This document shows positions 1 through 8,372 of a stretch of 32,101 nt of DNA, piece after piece. Within the stretch, counting starts at the first letter, position 1; each line of letters opens with the position of its first letter. The DNA lies in the NCBI GenBank assembly GCA_035945515.1, contig DASZAE010000019.1, positions 1 to 32,101 of the forward strand. The letters run 5' to 3'. The DNA is from RH2-MAG17b sp035945515 (GTDB taxonomy: Bacteria > Acidobacteriota > Terriglobia > UBA7540). The notes below the pieces were generated by a model, which saw nothing but the letters and a program-made list of their open reading frames with translations, did no database searches and was not told the DNA's origin. A program made the position numbers and the translations under genes.

Positions 1-1
1 G

Positions 2-1036
2 ATCAAGCTGGAAGACCTCATCAGCGTGGAAGACGTGGTGGTAACGGTCTCGCATTCGGGCTATCTCAAGCGCACGCCGCTCACTACCTACCGGCAGCAG
101 GGTCGCGGCGGGAAGGGCCGCCTGGGCATGAAGACGCGCGATGAGGACTTTGTCGAGCATCTTTTTGTCGCTTCAACGCACAGCTACATCCTGGTGTTCA
201 CCAACACCGGCAAGCTTTACTGGCTGAAAGTGTACGAAATTCCTGACGTCGCCGCCGCCGCGAAAGGCAAGCACGTGCTGAATCTGGTGAATCTCGCGCA
301 GGGCGAGAAAGTAGCGGCGGTGCTGGCGGTCAAAGACCTGCCCGACGAGCCGAAGGAAGTCGTCGTGGAAGGCGAATCCTATGCCGCCGAAGGCTATGTG
401 GTTCTGGTGACGCGCAACGGCATCATTAAGAAAACCCGCCTCGCGCAATTTTCCAATCCCAACTCGCGCGGCATTCTGGCGATGAGGATTGAAGACGGCG
501 ACGAGCTCATCGGGGCAAGACTCACCACCGGTCAGGACACGGTTTTCCTGGCCACTCATGAAGGCATGGCCATCCGCTTTCTCGAAAAGGACGTGCGCGA
601 CATGGGCCGCGCCGCCTACGGCGTCAATGCCATGAACCTCGATGAGGGTGACTATATCGTAGGGATGCAGATCGTCGGCGAAAAAGAACTTATTCTCTCG
701 ATCACCGAAAAGGGCTATGGCAAGCGCACCGGGATCACCGAATATCGCCTTCAGACGCGCGCTGGCAAAGGCGTGATCAATGTGAAAACGGTGGAGCGCA
801 ATGGGAAGGTGGTCTCCGTGCTGAGCGTGGCGGAAGATTCGGAAGTGATGCTCATCAGCCAGCAGGGCAAAATTACGCGGCTCGATTCAGGAAAGATTCG
901 TGAGAGCGGACGCTCCGCCCAAGGCGTGCGGCTGATTAACCTTGAAGAAGGTGATCAAGTGGCAGCGGCTTGCCTCGTGACCACAGACGCCAACGGCAAT
1001 GGCGATGAACCCGCGCAGGGAACGCTGTTGCAATAG
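2..1036 (+). CDS. gyrA: DNA gyrase subunit A, C-terminal part (5' truncated by window edge)
   Basis: This is the C-terminal DNA-wrapping domain of GyrA; the breakage-reunion half with the active-site tyrosine lies outside the window. The frame is open from base 2, so any start inside it is artificial. Visible signs are the repeated beta-propeller blade signatures (VVVTVSHSGYLKRTPL, GYVVLVTRNGIIKKT, ELILSITEKGYGKRT, SEVMLISQQGKITRL) and the GyrA-box-like QGRGGKG near residue 30, which favours GyrA over ParC because the box is needed for chiral wrapping. About 345 residues are seen, the size of a six-bladed propeller. The protein ends in a short acidic, Gly-rich tail. In the cell it would introduce negative supercoils together with GyrB. 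The next gene begins 145 bases downstream with no strong terminator between. Confidence is high. Confidence 0.96.
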   Translation: MKLEDLISVEDVVVTVSHSGYLKRTPLTTYRQQGRGGKGRLGMKTRDEDFVEHLFVASTHSYILVFTNTGKLYWLKVYEIPDVAAAAKGKHVLNLVNLAQGEKVAAVLAVKDLPDEPKEVVVEGESYAAEGYVVLVTRNGIIKKTRLAQFSNPNSRGILAMRIEDGDELIGARLTTGQDTVFLATHEGMAIRFLEKDVRDMGRAAYGVNAMNLDEGDYIVGMQIVGEKELILSITEKGYGKRTGITEYRLQTRAGKGVINVKTVERNGKVVSVLSVAEDSEVMLISQQGKITRLDSGKIRESGRSAQGVRLINLEEGDQVAAACLVTTDANGNGDEPAQGTLLQ

Positions 1037-1181
1037 CGTAATGCGAGTTTATCGCACGTTGGATTTGCCACACCACCGCCTATCGACTTTCACAAAGCGA
1101 TCCGTGCGAGTGTCCCCCTATGCCATAGCAGATGAGACCTTGACGGTTCCCGGACTTTGTGACACCCAATGAAGGTGCGCG

Positions 1182-1736
1182 ATGTTTAAAGACTACTCGT
1201 TCTGGGCGATCCAGGTGATCATGGTGGCGCTTCGCAAAGCAGGACAGAGGGGAGCGGTTGCCCTTGAAATTGACGACCTGCTTGTAGCGATAATCGTTGC
1301 GGATCAGGGAGGAGCGGCGCAGGCGATCTTTGATGAGCCAAGTCAAGGCGCAAGATCGACGCCCCTCAATCCGCCGCGCCGTTTTCTAGCCCCTGAGGTA
1401 GCCGGTGATCTGCTGGCTCAGATAGAATCGCTCAGGACGAAATCCGAGCCCATTGCCAATAACCCCGAGCTGCCAATCTCGGAGGGATTGAAACGCACGC
1501 TCAGCGCAGCCTCCAGCCTGCGAGAAGAAATGCACCGGAAAAAGGTCGAGCCGTTGCACCTGCTGGCGGCGGCGCTGGAAGACGAGTCGAGCACAGCAGC
1601 CCAAATTTTCTACAGGGCCGGCGTCACACGCGACAGCGTACTCAAGGCGCTCAAGGAAGAGGCCGCGTTCCGGGAGAGGCCTCTAATTGCCGCGGGGACG
1701 AGAGATACCGCGGCTGTCCCGGCGTATTCAAGCTGA
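1182..1736 (+). CDS. Stand-alone Clp N-domain (ClpA/ClpC R-domain-like) protein
   Basis: A 184-residue protein resembling the double Clp-N repeat that sits at the N-terminus of ClpA/ClpC chaperones and binds substrates or adaptors. The two repeats are about residues 5-70 (with ALEIDDLLVAIIVADQG, matching the usual IExEHLLLALL block) and about residues 85-155 (LKRTLSAASSLREEM, then VEPLHLLAAALED). There is no Walker motif, so it has no AAA+ ATPase and cannot unfold proteins itself. The ATG has an AAGG-type ribosome site seven bases upstream. The last 25 residues look disordered. A truncated paralogue follows 40 bases later. Known stand-alone Clp-N proteins act as adaptors or have unknown roles; which applies here cannot be told. 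Confidence 0.8.
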   Translation: MFKDYSFWAIQVIMVALRKAGQRGAVALEIDDLLVAIIVADQGGAAQAIFDEPSQGARSTPLNPPRRFLAPEVAGDLLAQIESLRTKSEPIANNPELPISEGLKRTLSAASSLREEMHRKKVEPLHLLAAALEDESSTAAQIFYRAGVTRDSVLKALKEEAAFRERPLIAAGTRDTAAVPAYSS

Positions 1737-1775
1737 ACACGCAATGTTAACTACCTCGCCCGCCTCAAAGCTCGG

Positions 1776-2201
1776 ATGCGCGGCTCCGGTTCGATTGAAG
1801 TCGAAGACCTACTCGTGGCGTGGCTCATCGAAGATCAGGGAGATTTTCTCGACGCCTTGTCGGAAACTCCTGGGGGAATTGGCATCGACATAACCCAGGT
1901 TGATCTGCGGCCCCACGCGCCAGCTCTGGCTCCTAGCGTCGCCAACGATCTGATTGCCCGTATTGAGGCGCTTTGTAGCCGGTCCGAGCCTTTGCCGCCA
2001 GACGCCGCGATACCGATGTCGAAGGCCGTGAAACGGATATTCGCGGTAGCTGACCTTCTGCGGGAGGCGCTCCAGCAACGCGAGGTTGAGCCACTGCACC
2101 TGCTTGCAGCAATCCTGGAAGAGATATCCGACGAGGCGGTTCAAATCGTTTTGGAGGCCGGAATCACCCGTGAAAAAGTGCTCAAGGCAATCCGAGGGTA
2201 G
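1776..2201 (+). CDS. Second Clp N-domain protein, N-terminally shortened paralogue
   Basis: A 141-residue tandem paralogue of the gene just upstream. IEVEDLLVAWLIEDQG aligns with LEIDDLLVAIIVADQG, and VEPLHLLAAILEE with VEPLHLLAAALED; both proteins end with a GITREKVLKA-like or GVTRDSVLKA-like block. The first helix of repeat 1 is missing if translation starts at this ATG. The same frame is open for about 12 further codons upstream and encodes a helix-1-like stretch (NYLARLKARMRG), but no start codon is found there before a stop. It may therefore be a duplicate that lost its start, or use an unrecognised start. No clear ribosome-binding site is seen. A hairpin and a large inverted repeat follow. 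No ATPase motifs are present. Confidence 0.62.
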   Translation: MRGSGSIEVEDLLVAWLIEDQGDFLDALSETPGGIGIDITQVDLRPHAPALAPSVANDLIARIEALCSRSEPLPPDAAIPMSKAVKRIFAVADLLREALQQREVEPLHLLAAILEEISDEAVQIVLEAGITREKVLKAIRG

Positions 2202-2261
2202 AGGTATACAGCATGAGGCGCGCGCTCACCGGCCAAACAGCACACTTGTAAAACCGAAAAC

Positions 2262-2286
2262 CCACGGCACAGAAATCGTGCCGTGG
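2262..2286. other. Short perfect hairpin downstream of the Clp-N pair
   Basis: CCACGGCAC, a seven-base loop, then GTGCCGTGG: a 9-bp perfect stem. It lacks a T-run, so it is not a classic intrinsic terminator. It could stabilise the 3' end of the upstream transcript or be a dispersed repeat. Confidence 0.6.
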
Positions 2287-2310
2287 CTACGAGTCTGAGC
2301 GAAAACTGCC

Positions 2311-2382
2311 GTTGTAGCGGCGGCCTCTGGCCGCCGGCTTTTTGATATTGAAAGACCGGCGCCCAGAGACCGCCGCTACAAC
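2311..2382. repeat. Long imperfect inverted repeat (REP/MITE-like)
   Basis: The arms are GTTGTAGCGGCGGCCTCTGG with a short continuation at 2311-2337, and the near-perfect complement at 2356-2382. Each arm is about 27 bases with two mismatches, separated by an 18-base AT-richer loop. It lies between convergent-free genes, right after the Clp-N pair. It has the form of a REP or small MITE and could also act as a bidirectional terminator or mRNA stabiliser. No coding sequence is seen in 2202-2545 apart from this repeat, the upstream hairpin and the promoter of the protease gene. Confidence 0.75.
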
Positions 2383-2483
2383 ATATTACTTTGCGGGAAG
2401 ATCAAGGCCCCCGCGAGGTTGATCGCGCGAGCCCCATACCGTATTAACCAATCATAAAACTCTGTGTGTTTATCTTTTAGGCG

Positions 2484-2513
2484 TTGCCAGCCGTCCCACT
2501 TGCGAGTTACAAT
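2484..2513 (+). promoter_or_regulatory. Sigma70-type promoter of the sedolisin gene
   Basis: TTGCCA at 2484-2489 (five of six to the -35 consensus), an 18-base spacer, and TACAAT at 2508-2513 (five of six to the -10). The predicted start of transcription is near 2520, giving a leader of about 26 bases that holds a GGGGAGGGG ribosome-binding site before the GTG start at 2546. Confidence 0.55.
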
Positions 2514-2545
2514 CGTCGGCCTTTGGAACATTACGGGGAGGGGTT

Positions 2546-5500
2546 GTGGGATTCAGAGGGGGCGCGAGATGGACGCGGGCCAGTAGGACCGTCCAGGAAT
2601 CATCGATTACTAGACTCACCCAGGCATTGGCATTTTGCCTGATCCTTGCCACGGGCGCTGCAGGCCAGTCCGCGCGGATTCATCCACAGATCATTCAGCC
2701 CATTGACACGGCAAACCGCGTCGTGTTGCGAGGCAACACACCTCCACTGGCGCGCGCCGAGAATGACCGTGGCGCAGCGCCGGATGGCCTTCTTCTCAAC
2801 CACATGCTGCTGGTGCTCAAGCGGCCACCTGCGCAGGAAACCGCGCTGCGCAAGCTGCTGATCGAGCAACAAGTAAAATCATCACCTAGCTACCATCATT
2901 GGCTCACGCCGGAGCAGTTTGGCGAAGAGTTTGGCCCGGCTGAAGCCGATATCCAAACCGTCCGCGAATGGCTCAGCACCCAGGGCTTCCAGGTTGACCG
3001 CGTCGTCGCCGGGCGCTCTATCATCGAATTCTCCGGCACCGCCGGCCAGGTGCGGGAAGCATTTCACACCGGCATCCACCAGTACGTGGTCAATGGCAAT
3101 GCTTATTGGTCGAACGCGGCTGACCCGCAGATTCCCGCCGCCCTCGCGCCCGCCGTAGCGGGGATCGCCTCCCTGAATAACTTTCCCATCAAGCCCTTGA
3201 GCCACCAGTTGAATTTTCCGGTGCGCGTCGAGCGGACTGAAGGGCCAAAGCCACTTTACACGTTCACCGGCACTAACGGTACTATTCTTCATGCGCTCAG
3301 TCCAGGGGATTTCGAAACCATCTACAATGTGCCGTCGTCGATTGGCGGCGCTCCGGCCGGCCAGGGGGAAACGATCGCCATCGTCGCTTCTTCAAACGTC
3401 AATCTCCAGGATTCGACGAATTTCCGCGATACGTTTGGCCTAGCAGGTCCGGTGCCAAACGTCATCGTCAACGGTCCCGACCCCGGACTCGTTTCTGGAT
3501 ATGAAGGCGAAGCGGATCTCGACATGGAATGGGCTGGCGCCATCGCTCAGTATGCCACCATCGACTTGGTGGTCTCGCAGGACACCTTTTCGACGCCCGG
3601 CGTCGCTCTCTCTGCGCTTTATATCGTCGATAACAACCTGACGCCGGTGATGAGCGTGAGCTATGAGTACTGCGAATCTACGCTTGGTGTTGCAGGGAAT
3701 GCTTTCTACAACTCGCTGTGGGAGCAGGCGGCCGCGCAAGGAATCAGCGTAGTCGTGGGCGCGGGAGATCAGGGATCCGCAGCCTGTTTTGCTTCTAATG
3801 GCGATATTTCCGGCATAACGACGGGCTTGGCTGTAAGCGGCATCGCTTCAACGTCCTTTGATGTATCTGTCGGCGGGACGGATTTTGACGATTCGAGCAA
3901 TCCCACACCCTACTGGAACAGCACTAACACTCCGCAGCATTCCTCGGCGCTTTCTTACATTCCCGAAATTACTTGGAACGACTCTTGCGCCCAGGTTGGC
4001 GACAGCGCTTCCTGCGAACCCGCAGCGGGCACGGCCCAAGGATTGCTCGCAGGAGGAGGCGGACCAAGCATGTGCGGCCTGCTCAGTGGCTCGGACCCGG
4101 ACGCAACCTGTGTTGCCGGATATCCAAAGCCCTCCTGGCAGACCGGGCCTGGCGTGCCCGCTGACGGTGTCCGGGACGTGCCGGACGTATCGCTCTTCTC
4201 CGGTGTTGGGCGCAACGGAAGCTTTTACTTGTTTTGCGAAGCCGATGAGAACCCGGACCAGTCCGCGAATTGTAGTCTCGGCAACAGCACGGAGGTCCAA
4301 GGCGTCGGGGGAACGTCGGCTGCGGCTCAGGTTTTCGCCGCCATTATGGCGCTGGTCGATCAGAAGACAGGCGAGCGGCAGGGCAATCCCGATTTTATTC
4401 TCTACACACTCGCTGCGCAGCCAGGCGCCAGTTGTCCCTCGAATTCCAGCGCGGTTTCAAACCCATCGTGCGTTTTCTACGACATCATTACCGGTAACAA
4501 CTCGTTGCCCTGCGCTGCTGGCACAATGGATTGCCCGTCCCCTACCGCCTCGGGGAGCCAGAGCGTGCTTACAGTGCCTGGAAGCAATCCCGCCGCGCCT
4601 GCCTGGAACACAGGACCGGGATACGATCTTGCCACCGGCCTTGGAAGTGTGAATGTAACCAATCTTCTCAATAAGTGGAGCTCCGTGAGCTTCACGCCGA
4701 GCGCCACAACGCTTAGTATCTCACCCACGACGCTGACGCACGGTGAATCCGCCAATGTGAACGTCCAAGTCACGGCTCAGGGCGGGACGCCTACCGGGGC
4801 GGTTTCTCTTCTCAGCAGCCTAGGCAACACTGGCGAAGGCATCGCTAGCCTCACTCTTTCTAGCGGCCAAGCTTCAGGTTCTGTCTCTTCGCTCCCTGGA
4901 GGAACCTACAACGTCACGGCGCATTACCCGGGCAACGGAACATTCGGCGCAAGCGATTCGAGTCCCGTGCAAGTGACAGTCACCAAAGAAAACAGCACGA
5001 CGACGCTGGCCATTGAGACGCAAGATTCACAGGGCCGCATCAATAACACGAACGCAAGCTCTTTTATCTACGGATCGTTCTACGCATTGAATGTGGAAGT
5101 AGAAAATGCCGCCGGAAATTCCTGCGGAGCAAACCAAGCCCCCGCCACGGCCTGCCCGTCGGGAACGGTGAACCTGACGGACAATGGCGCGCCGCTCAAT
5201 TCTACCGTCAACACGCTGAACAGCCTGGGCGAGATGCAGGATAATCTTATCCAGTTATCCCCGGGAACGCATTCCTTGGTCGCGTCTTATCTCGGCGACG
5301 GTAGCTTCAACTCAAGCGCGTCGAGCCCCGATCTGGTGACCGTCACTCAGGCTACGACCGTGACCTATATCACTGCAAGCAACACCACCGTTCAAGCAGA
5401 TAACAGTGTGACATTTACTGCGACCGTGGACGCGCAGAGCAATGGAGCGTCGCCAACCGGCACGGTACAATTTTTTAACGGATCAACTCCGATCAGCGGC

Positions 5501-6205
5501 ACGGTGTCATACTCAAGCATCCCCGACCCTCAGACAGGATTTGCTGAGCTGACTGCGACCCTTTCCACCGTGCTTCCAGCCACAGCCAACGTCATGGCGC
5601 AATATTCTGGGGACGCAAACTATCGACCATCAATGTCCTATACACAACTGGTGACAGTTGTACCTGGTTTCGGGGTATCAATCAGTCCCACCAGCATCAC
5701 TATCCCTGCGGCGGGCCAGTCGGGAAGCGCCACGGTGACGGTGGCATCTGGAGGCGGGTTCAGCGGCACAGTGATCCTTGGTTGTCAATTACCGCCAACC
5801 CTAACTGAGGCGTCCTGCTCTGTGACGCCGCAACAGTTGTCTACCTCCGGCCAGAGCACGCTCACCATTACGACCACAGCGCCGCAAACCGCGGCCGCCC
5901 TGTTTCATTGGCGCAACCCGCCAGGTTATTTTTTGGCGAGCATCATTTTGTTCTGCCTGGGGTTGATGGTCCTGTTCTGTGTCAGCGCGGGGCGCAGACG
6001 CCTGCGATATATGTTGGGCTTTTCACTTTTATGTGCAATCTTGCTTTCCCTCGCTATGGCCGGATGCGGAGGTGGCGGCCAAGCCAGCGCGCCTAGCCCG
6101 CCCCCGCCGAACCCAGGCACGCCAAGCGGGACGTACACGGTGACGATTACGGCCGCGAGCGGGGCTTCCTCACACCAAGCCAGCCTTACAGTCATTGTCC
6201 AATGA
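2546..6205 (+). CDS. Secreted sedolisin (kumamolisin-like) protease with Ig-like repeats and membrane anchor
   Basis: An acid-acting serine-carboxyl endopeptidase precursor of 1219 residues. The GTG start is chosen because a GGGGAGGGG ribosome site sits just upstream; a signal peptide (LTQALAFCLILATGAAG) follows. Residues about 65-230 form the pro-kumamolisin activation domain (LTPEQFGEEFGP). The peptidase S53 domain carries Glu322 and Asp326 (GEADLDMEWA) and Ser591 in GVGGTSAAAQ; YDLATGLGSVNV is the calcium-site end. Three Ig-like Big_3_5-type repeats follow (PTGAVSLL, SGTVNLTDNG, PTGTVQFFNG, each ending near a YxGDxxF/Y motif). The C-terminus has two hydrophobic helices, the second ending in a lipobox-like LAMAGCGGGG, then a Pro-rich linker and a short beta module. 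The family is abundant in Acidobacteriota. It is likely surface-anchored and degrades external protein. Confidence 0.93.
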   Translation: MGFRGGARWTRASRTVQESSITRLTQALAFCLILATGAAGQSARIHPQIIQPIDTANRVVLRGNTPPLARAENDRGAAPDGLLLNHMLLVLKRPPAQETALRKLLIEQQVKSSPSYHHWLTPEQFGEEFGPAEADIQTVREWLSTQGFQVDRVVAGRSIIEFSGTAGQVREAFHTGIHQYVVNGNAYWSNAADPQIPAALAPAVAGIASLNNFPIKPLSHQLNFPVRVERTEGPKPLYTFTGTNGTILHALSPGDFETIYNVPSSIGGAPAGQGETIAIVASSNVNLQDSTNFRDTFGLAGPVPNVIVNGPDPGLVSGYEGEADLDMEWAGAIAQYATIDLVVSQDTFSTPGVALSALYIVDNNLTPVMSVSYEYCESTLGVAGNAFYNSLWEQAAAQGISVVVGAGDQGSAACFASNGDISGITTGLAVSGIASTSFDVSVGGTDFDDSSNPTPYWNSTNTPQHSSALSYIPEITWNDSCAQVGDSASCEPAAGTAQGLLAGGGGPSMCGLLSGSDPDATCVAGYPKPSWQTGPGVPADGVRDVPDVSLFSGVGRNGSFYLFCEADENPDQSANCSLGNSTEVQGVGGTSAAAQVFAAIMALVDQKTGERQGNPDFILYTLAAQPGASCPSNSSAVSNPSCVFYDIITGNNSLPCAAGTMDCPSPTASGSQSVLTVPGSNPAAPAWNTGPGYDLATGLGSVNVTNLLNKWSSVSFTPSATTLSISPTTLTHGESANVNVQVTAQGGTPTGAVSLLSSLGNTGEGIASLTLSSGQASGSVSSLPGGTYNVTAHYPGNGTFGASDSSPVQVTVTKENSTTTLAIETQDSQGRINNTNASSFIYGSFYALNVEVENAAGNSCGANQAPATACPSGTVNLTDNGAPLNSTVNTLNSLGEMQDNLIQLSPGTHSLVASYLGDGSFNSSASSPDLVTVTQATTVTYITASNTTVQADNSVTFTATVDAQSNGASPTGTVQFFNGSTPISGTVSYSSIPDPQTGFAELTATLSTVLPATANVMAQYSGDANYRPSMSYTQLVTVVPGFGVSISPTSITIPAAGQSGSATVTVASGGGFSGTVILGCQLPPTLTEASCSVTPQQLSTSGQSTLTITTTAPQTAAALFHWRNPPGYFLASIILFCLGLMVLFCVSAGRRRLRYMLGFSLLCAILLSLAMAGCGGGGQASAPSPPPPNPGTPSGTYTVTITAASGASSHQASLTVIVQ

Positions 6206-6232
6206 GCGCCAGCCGCAGTTGTTATACAAGCT

Positions 6233-6550
6233 CTACTTTGTAGGGAGATCAAGGCCGCGCTTGGAGAGGTCAAGGGCGCGGCTGCCTGCCATCAGGAAGA
6301 CCACGGCGGTCACGTGGCGGTCTTGGGCTGCCAATTCATGAGTGGGAACCTGAAGCGAAACCTCGGCGGCTTTATTGACCGCTCCCGGAACAAAAGCATT
6401 GAGCACTAGCGAGCCGTCGCTCGCGCGATATTGAGAATCTACCGGAGGCACCCTCTGATTTTTGTCCAGGAAAATGGCCGCGACTCGCACCCACATGTTT
6501 TCGGCATTGTGAACCTGAAAGGGCACGTGGAAGATGAGCTGGTCCGTTCG
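6233..6550 (-). pseudogene. C-terminal fragment of a secreted/beta-rich protein
   Basis: The reading frame from about 6550 down to the stop at 6233 is coding-like: LIFHVPFQVHNAENMWVRVA, then NAFVPGAVNKAAEVSLQVPT, then a basic tail. It looks like the last beta-sandwich domain of a larger exported protein. Upstream of about 6550 the same frame continues only as the antisense of a different gene fragment (the Fic-like piece), so the 5' part of this gene has been lost. The gene converges on the sedolisin gene, whose stop is 28 bases away. I do not recognise the family. Confidence 0.4.
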
Positions 6551-6697
6551 GCAGTTGGATCGAAGTGGGCGAAGCTGACGAAATGTTCGCAGGATACGGC
6601 CCTGCGCGACATTGAGCATCTGATCAAAAAGAATGTGCTAGTGAAGGATGCTGCCGGAGGTCGCAGCACATCCTATTCACTCGTGCGCGGCAAATAG
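6539..6697 (+). pseudogene. C-terminal winged-helix fragment of a Fic-like (DUF4172/Fic) protein
   Basis: The stretch KWAKLTKCSQDTALRDIEHL followed by VLVKDAAGGRSTSYSLVRGK matches the small winged-helix tail that follows the Fic AMPylation domain in many bacterial Fic proteins (typically AKLxxxSxDTAxRDxxxLxxxGxLxxxxxGGRSTxY). The Fic domain with its HPFxxGNGR motif is absent; upstream of about 6539 the frame runs antisense to the tail of another gene. It is therefore a gene scrap left by recombination. It converges on the gene that ends at 6703. Confidence 0.5.
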
Positions 6698-6702
6698 AAA
6701 AG

Positions 6703-7473
6703 TTAGACTCGGTCACGATGCGCGCAGACCAACAAGCTCTCTTCTCTGCTGTCCTCAGCAATCTTGATGAGCGGGCCCGACTCCACGCGCATCTTGAATT
6801 CGGCACTCAGGAAATCCAGGTCGCACTTAATAGGCTCCGGTTGAGTGCCATCCTGAAAGGTTCTTACCGCATGGTCAAAGCTGTCGGGGATCTGGACGGC
6901 CTCCGCCGATATTCCCAAGCCAAAGCGGACCAGTCCTTGAAGTAAGAGGATTTCGTTGCGGCCTTCCTCTCTCTTCTGGGCGATTTCACGAGAAGTTGCT
7001 CCGTTTGTTATCGCTTCGGCTTGCATGGCAATCAGTGCCGCAAGATTGCCGCAATAGCTGACAATGGCCCTCTCAAAGAGCGTTCTCGCGCCTTCACCTT
7101 TGAGTTTTTCCCTCAAAAGCCTCCACCAATCTTCCGGCACCTGGCGAATCTGGCGAAGAGATTCCTTCCATATCGGCAGCGCCAGAATCGGGTATTCATC
7201 GCTGATGAGGTTTGCCAGCTCCTCTTCCTCCAACCACTGCCCATCGACAGATTGGCCCGGACGATAGCGCGCAGGATGAGAACCGTCTTCGATGACCAAA
7301 ATCCCGCGATGGACCAATCTTCGCGCCAGATTCTGATACGCTTCCCGCGTTACCTTATCCCCTTGCGTCAGCGCCTGCTGGTATACTTCGGGCGAAGTGA
7401 CGCCTTCGGGCCGCGATGCAAGACTCACGAACAAATCTTCTCGTTCTCGAGTCGTAAAAACGCGTTCGCTCAT
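6703..7473 (-). CDS. Unknown protein with N-terminal winged-helix-like region, coupled to HerA-type ATPase
   Basis: A 256-residue protein I cannot assign to a named family. The first 75 residues (TTREREDLFVSLASRPEGVT, then AYQNLARRLVHRGILVIEDG) look like a winged helix: a repeat-until-turn helix pattern followed by a beta-hairpin-like IEDGSHPARYRPG. The middle is helical (WRLLREKLKGEGARTLFERA), and the C-terminus is mixed. No catalytic motif is obvious. Its ATG overlaps the stop of the upstream ATPase gene by 4 bp, so the two are translationally coupled and probably partners. HerA-type ATPases encoded next to such partners are frequent in DNA-processing and phage-defence loci; that role is inference here, and the ATPase is broken. 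Confidence 0.6.
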   Translation of the reverse strand: MSERVFTTREREDLFVSLASRPEGVTSPEVYQQALTQGDKVTREAYQNLARRLVHRGILVIEDGSHPARYRPGQSVDGQWLEEEELANLISDEYPILALPIWKESLRQIRQVPEDWWRLLREKLKGEGARTLFERAIVSYCGNLAALIAMQAEAITNGATSREIAQKREEGRNEILLLQGLVRFGLGISAEAVQIPDSFDHAVRTFQDGTQPEPIKCDLDFLSAEFKMRVESGPLIKIAEDSREESLLVCAHRDRV

Positions 7474-8372
7474 TTCGAATCTGCCTTCCCGAGATCGATC
7501 TTCTTTCGTCCGGCAAATACCTTCGGGGTGCTACCGCCAATTGGAGTCTGGCGACGTCGAACTGAAAGAAGGAAACCATGCCGCACCAACTCGCTTGAAC
7601 CGGACACGCCACAGACGCCACGAGGAAGTTTTGGCAGCTTGGCAATGAGGCGCTCGTCGAGATCGGCTGTGACGCCTTGGATAGCGCGAATCTGGTCCTT
7701 CTCAAGCGCGAAAATGAATCGGGTCTGCAATCGCTTTAGCACGCTGGTGTTCAGGTCAGAGGGAGACTGGCTGATCAGCACCAGTCCCGTCCGAACATGC
7801 CGGCCCATGCGAGCTAGTTCAAACATGACTTGGCTGCTCACGACATTCTCGTCGTGCGGCGCGACCTGGTGCGCCTCATCCACCATGAACAGCGAGAACC
7901 ACGAAGCAGCCTCCGCGTCGCCACTTGCCGCATTCTGAGCCATCTCACGACCTTTTCTCTGCAGCTCGCGCGCGGCTGCGGCAGCGATTAGGCGAGTTTG
8001 GCGAAGACTTAAGAAACGGCAATCCAGAACAACGAGTCGGCGAGTAATCAGCTCCTGTATGAAGTCGAAGTCGCCGCCGATAATCGGGTCCTGCTCCAAG
8101 GCCCGGATGCGATTGATGGCGATTCCAAGGCTCGGCGCTTTGACGTCCTGGAGCTTGGCCATTTCAGTCATTTTTTCTCGCAATTCGTCAAAGGTGAAGT
8201 TCTCTCCCTTTTTTTCGCCCTTTAACCTCTCGTGTGAAAGCTCAATTAGCTCTGCATAGACGGTGCCTTCCTGGACGTTCGGCGCAATCTGAATGAGTTC
8301 TTGGGAAGTAATAAGGGAAAGCGACAAACCGAAGGATTTGCGGTCCGGGAGTGTGAGAACTAGGCCTCCCAT
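7470..8372 (-). pseudogene. HerA/DUF87-type ATPase, C-terminal two thirds (Walker A half missing)
   Basis: A 300-residue open frame with the second half of a HerA/FtsK-like pumping ATPase: a Walker B-like SLFMVDEAHQVAP (Asp165, Glu166), a probable arginine finger in ARMGRHVRTG (Arg191), and the conserved tail LVLISQSPSDLNTSVLKRLQ. Full-length proteins have an N-terminal HAS barrel and a GxxGSGKS loop 30-60 residues before the LTLPDRKSFGLSLS stretch seen here. Neither is present; directly upstream the DNA instead encodes the N-terminus of an unrelated secreted protein. The ATG at 8372 is therefore probably not a natural start. Unless the real 5' part is elsewhere, the product cannot bind ATP normally. 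The next gene overlaps it by 4 bp. Confidence 0.7.

Noticed and set aside
3858..4652. 264-codon open frame within the sedolisin gene
   Set aside because: Alternate frame of a catalytic domain with intact motifs; no start signal.
7021..7938. 305-codon plus-strand open frame opposite the HerA pair
   Set aside because: The minus strand encodes recognisable Walker B and coupled genes; the plus frame is Arg/Ser-rich shadow.
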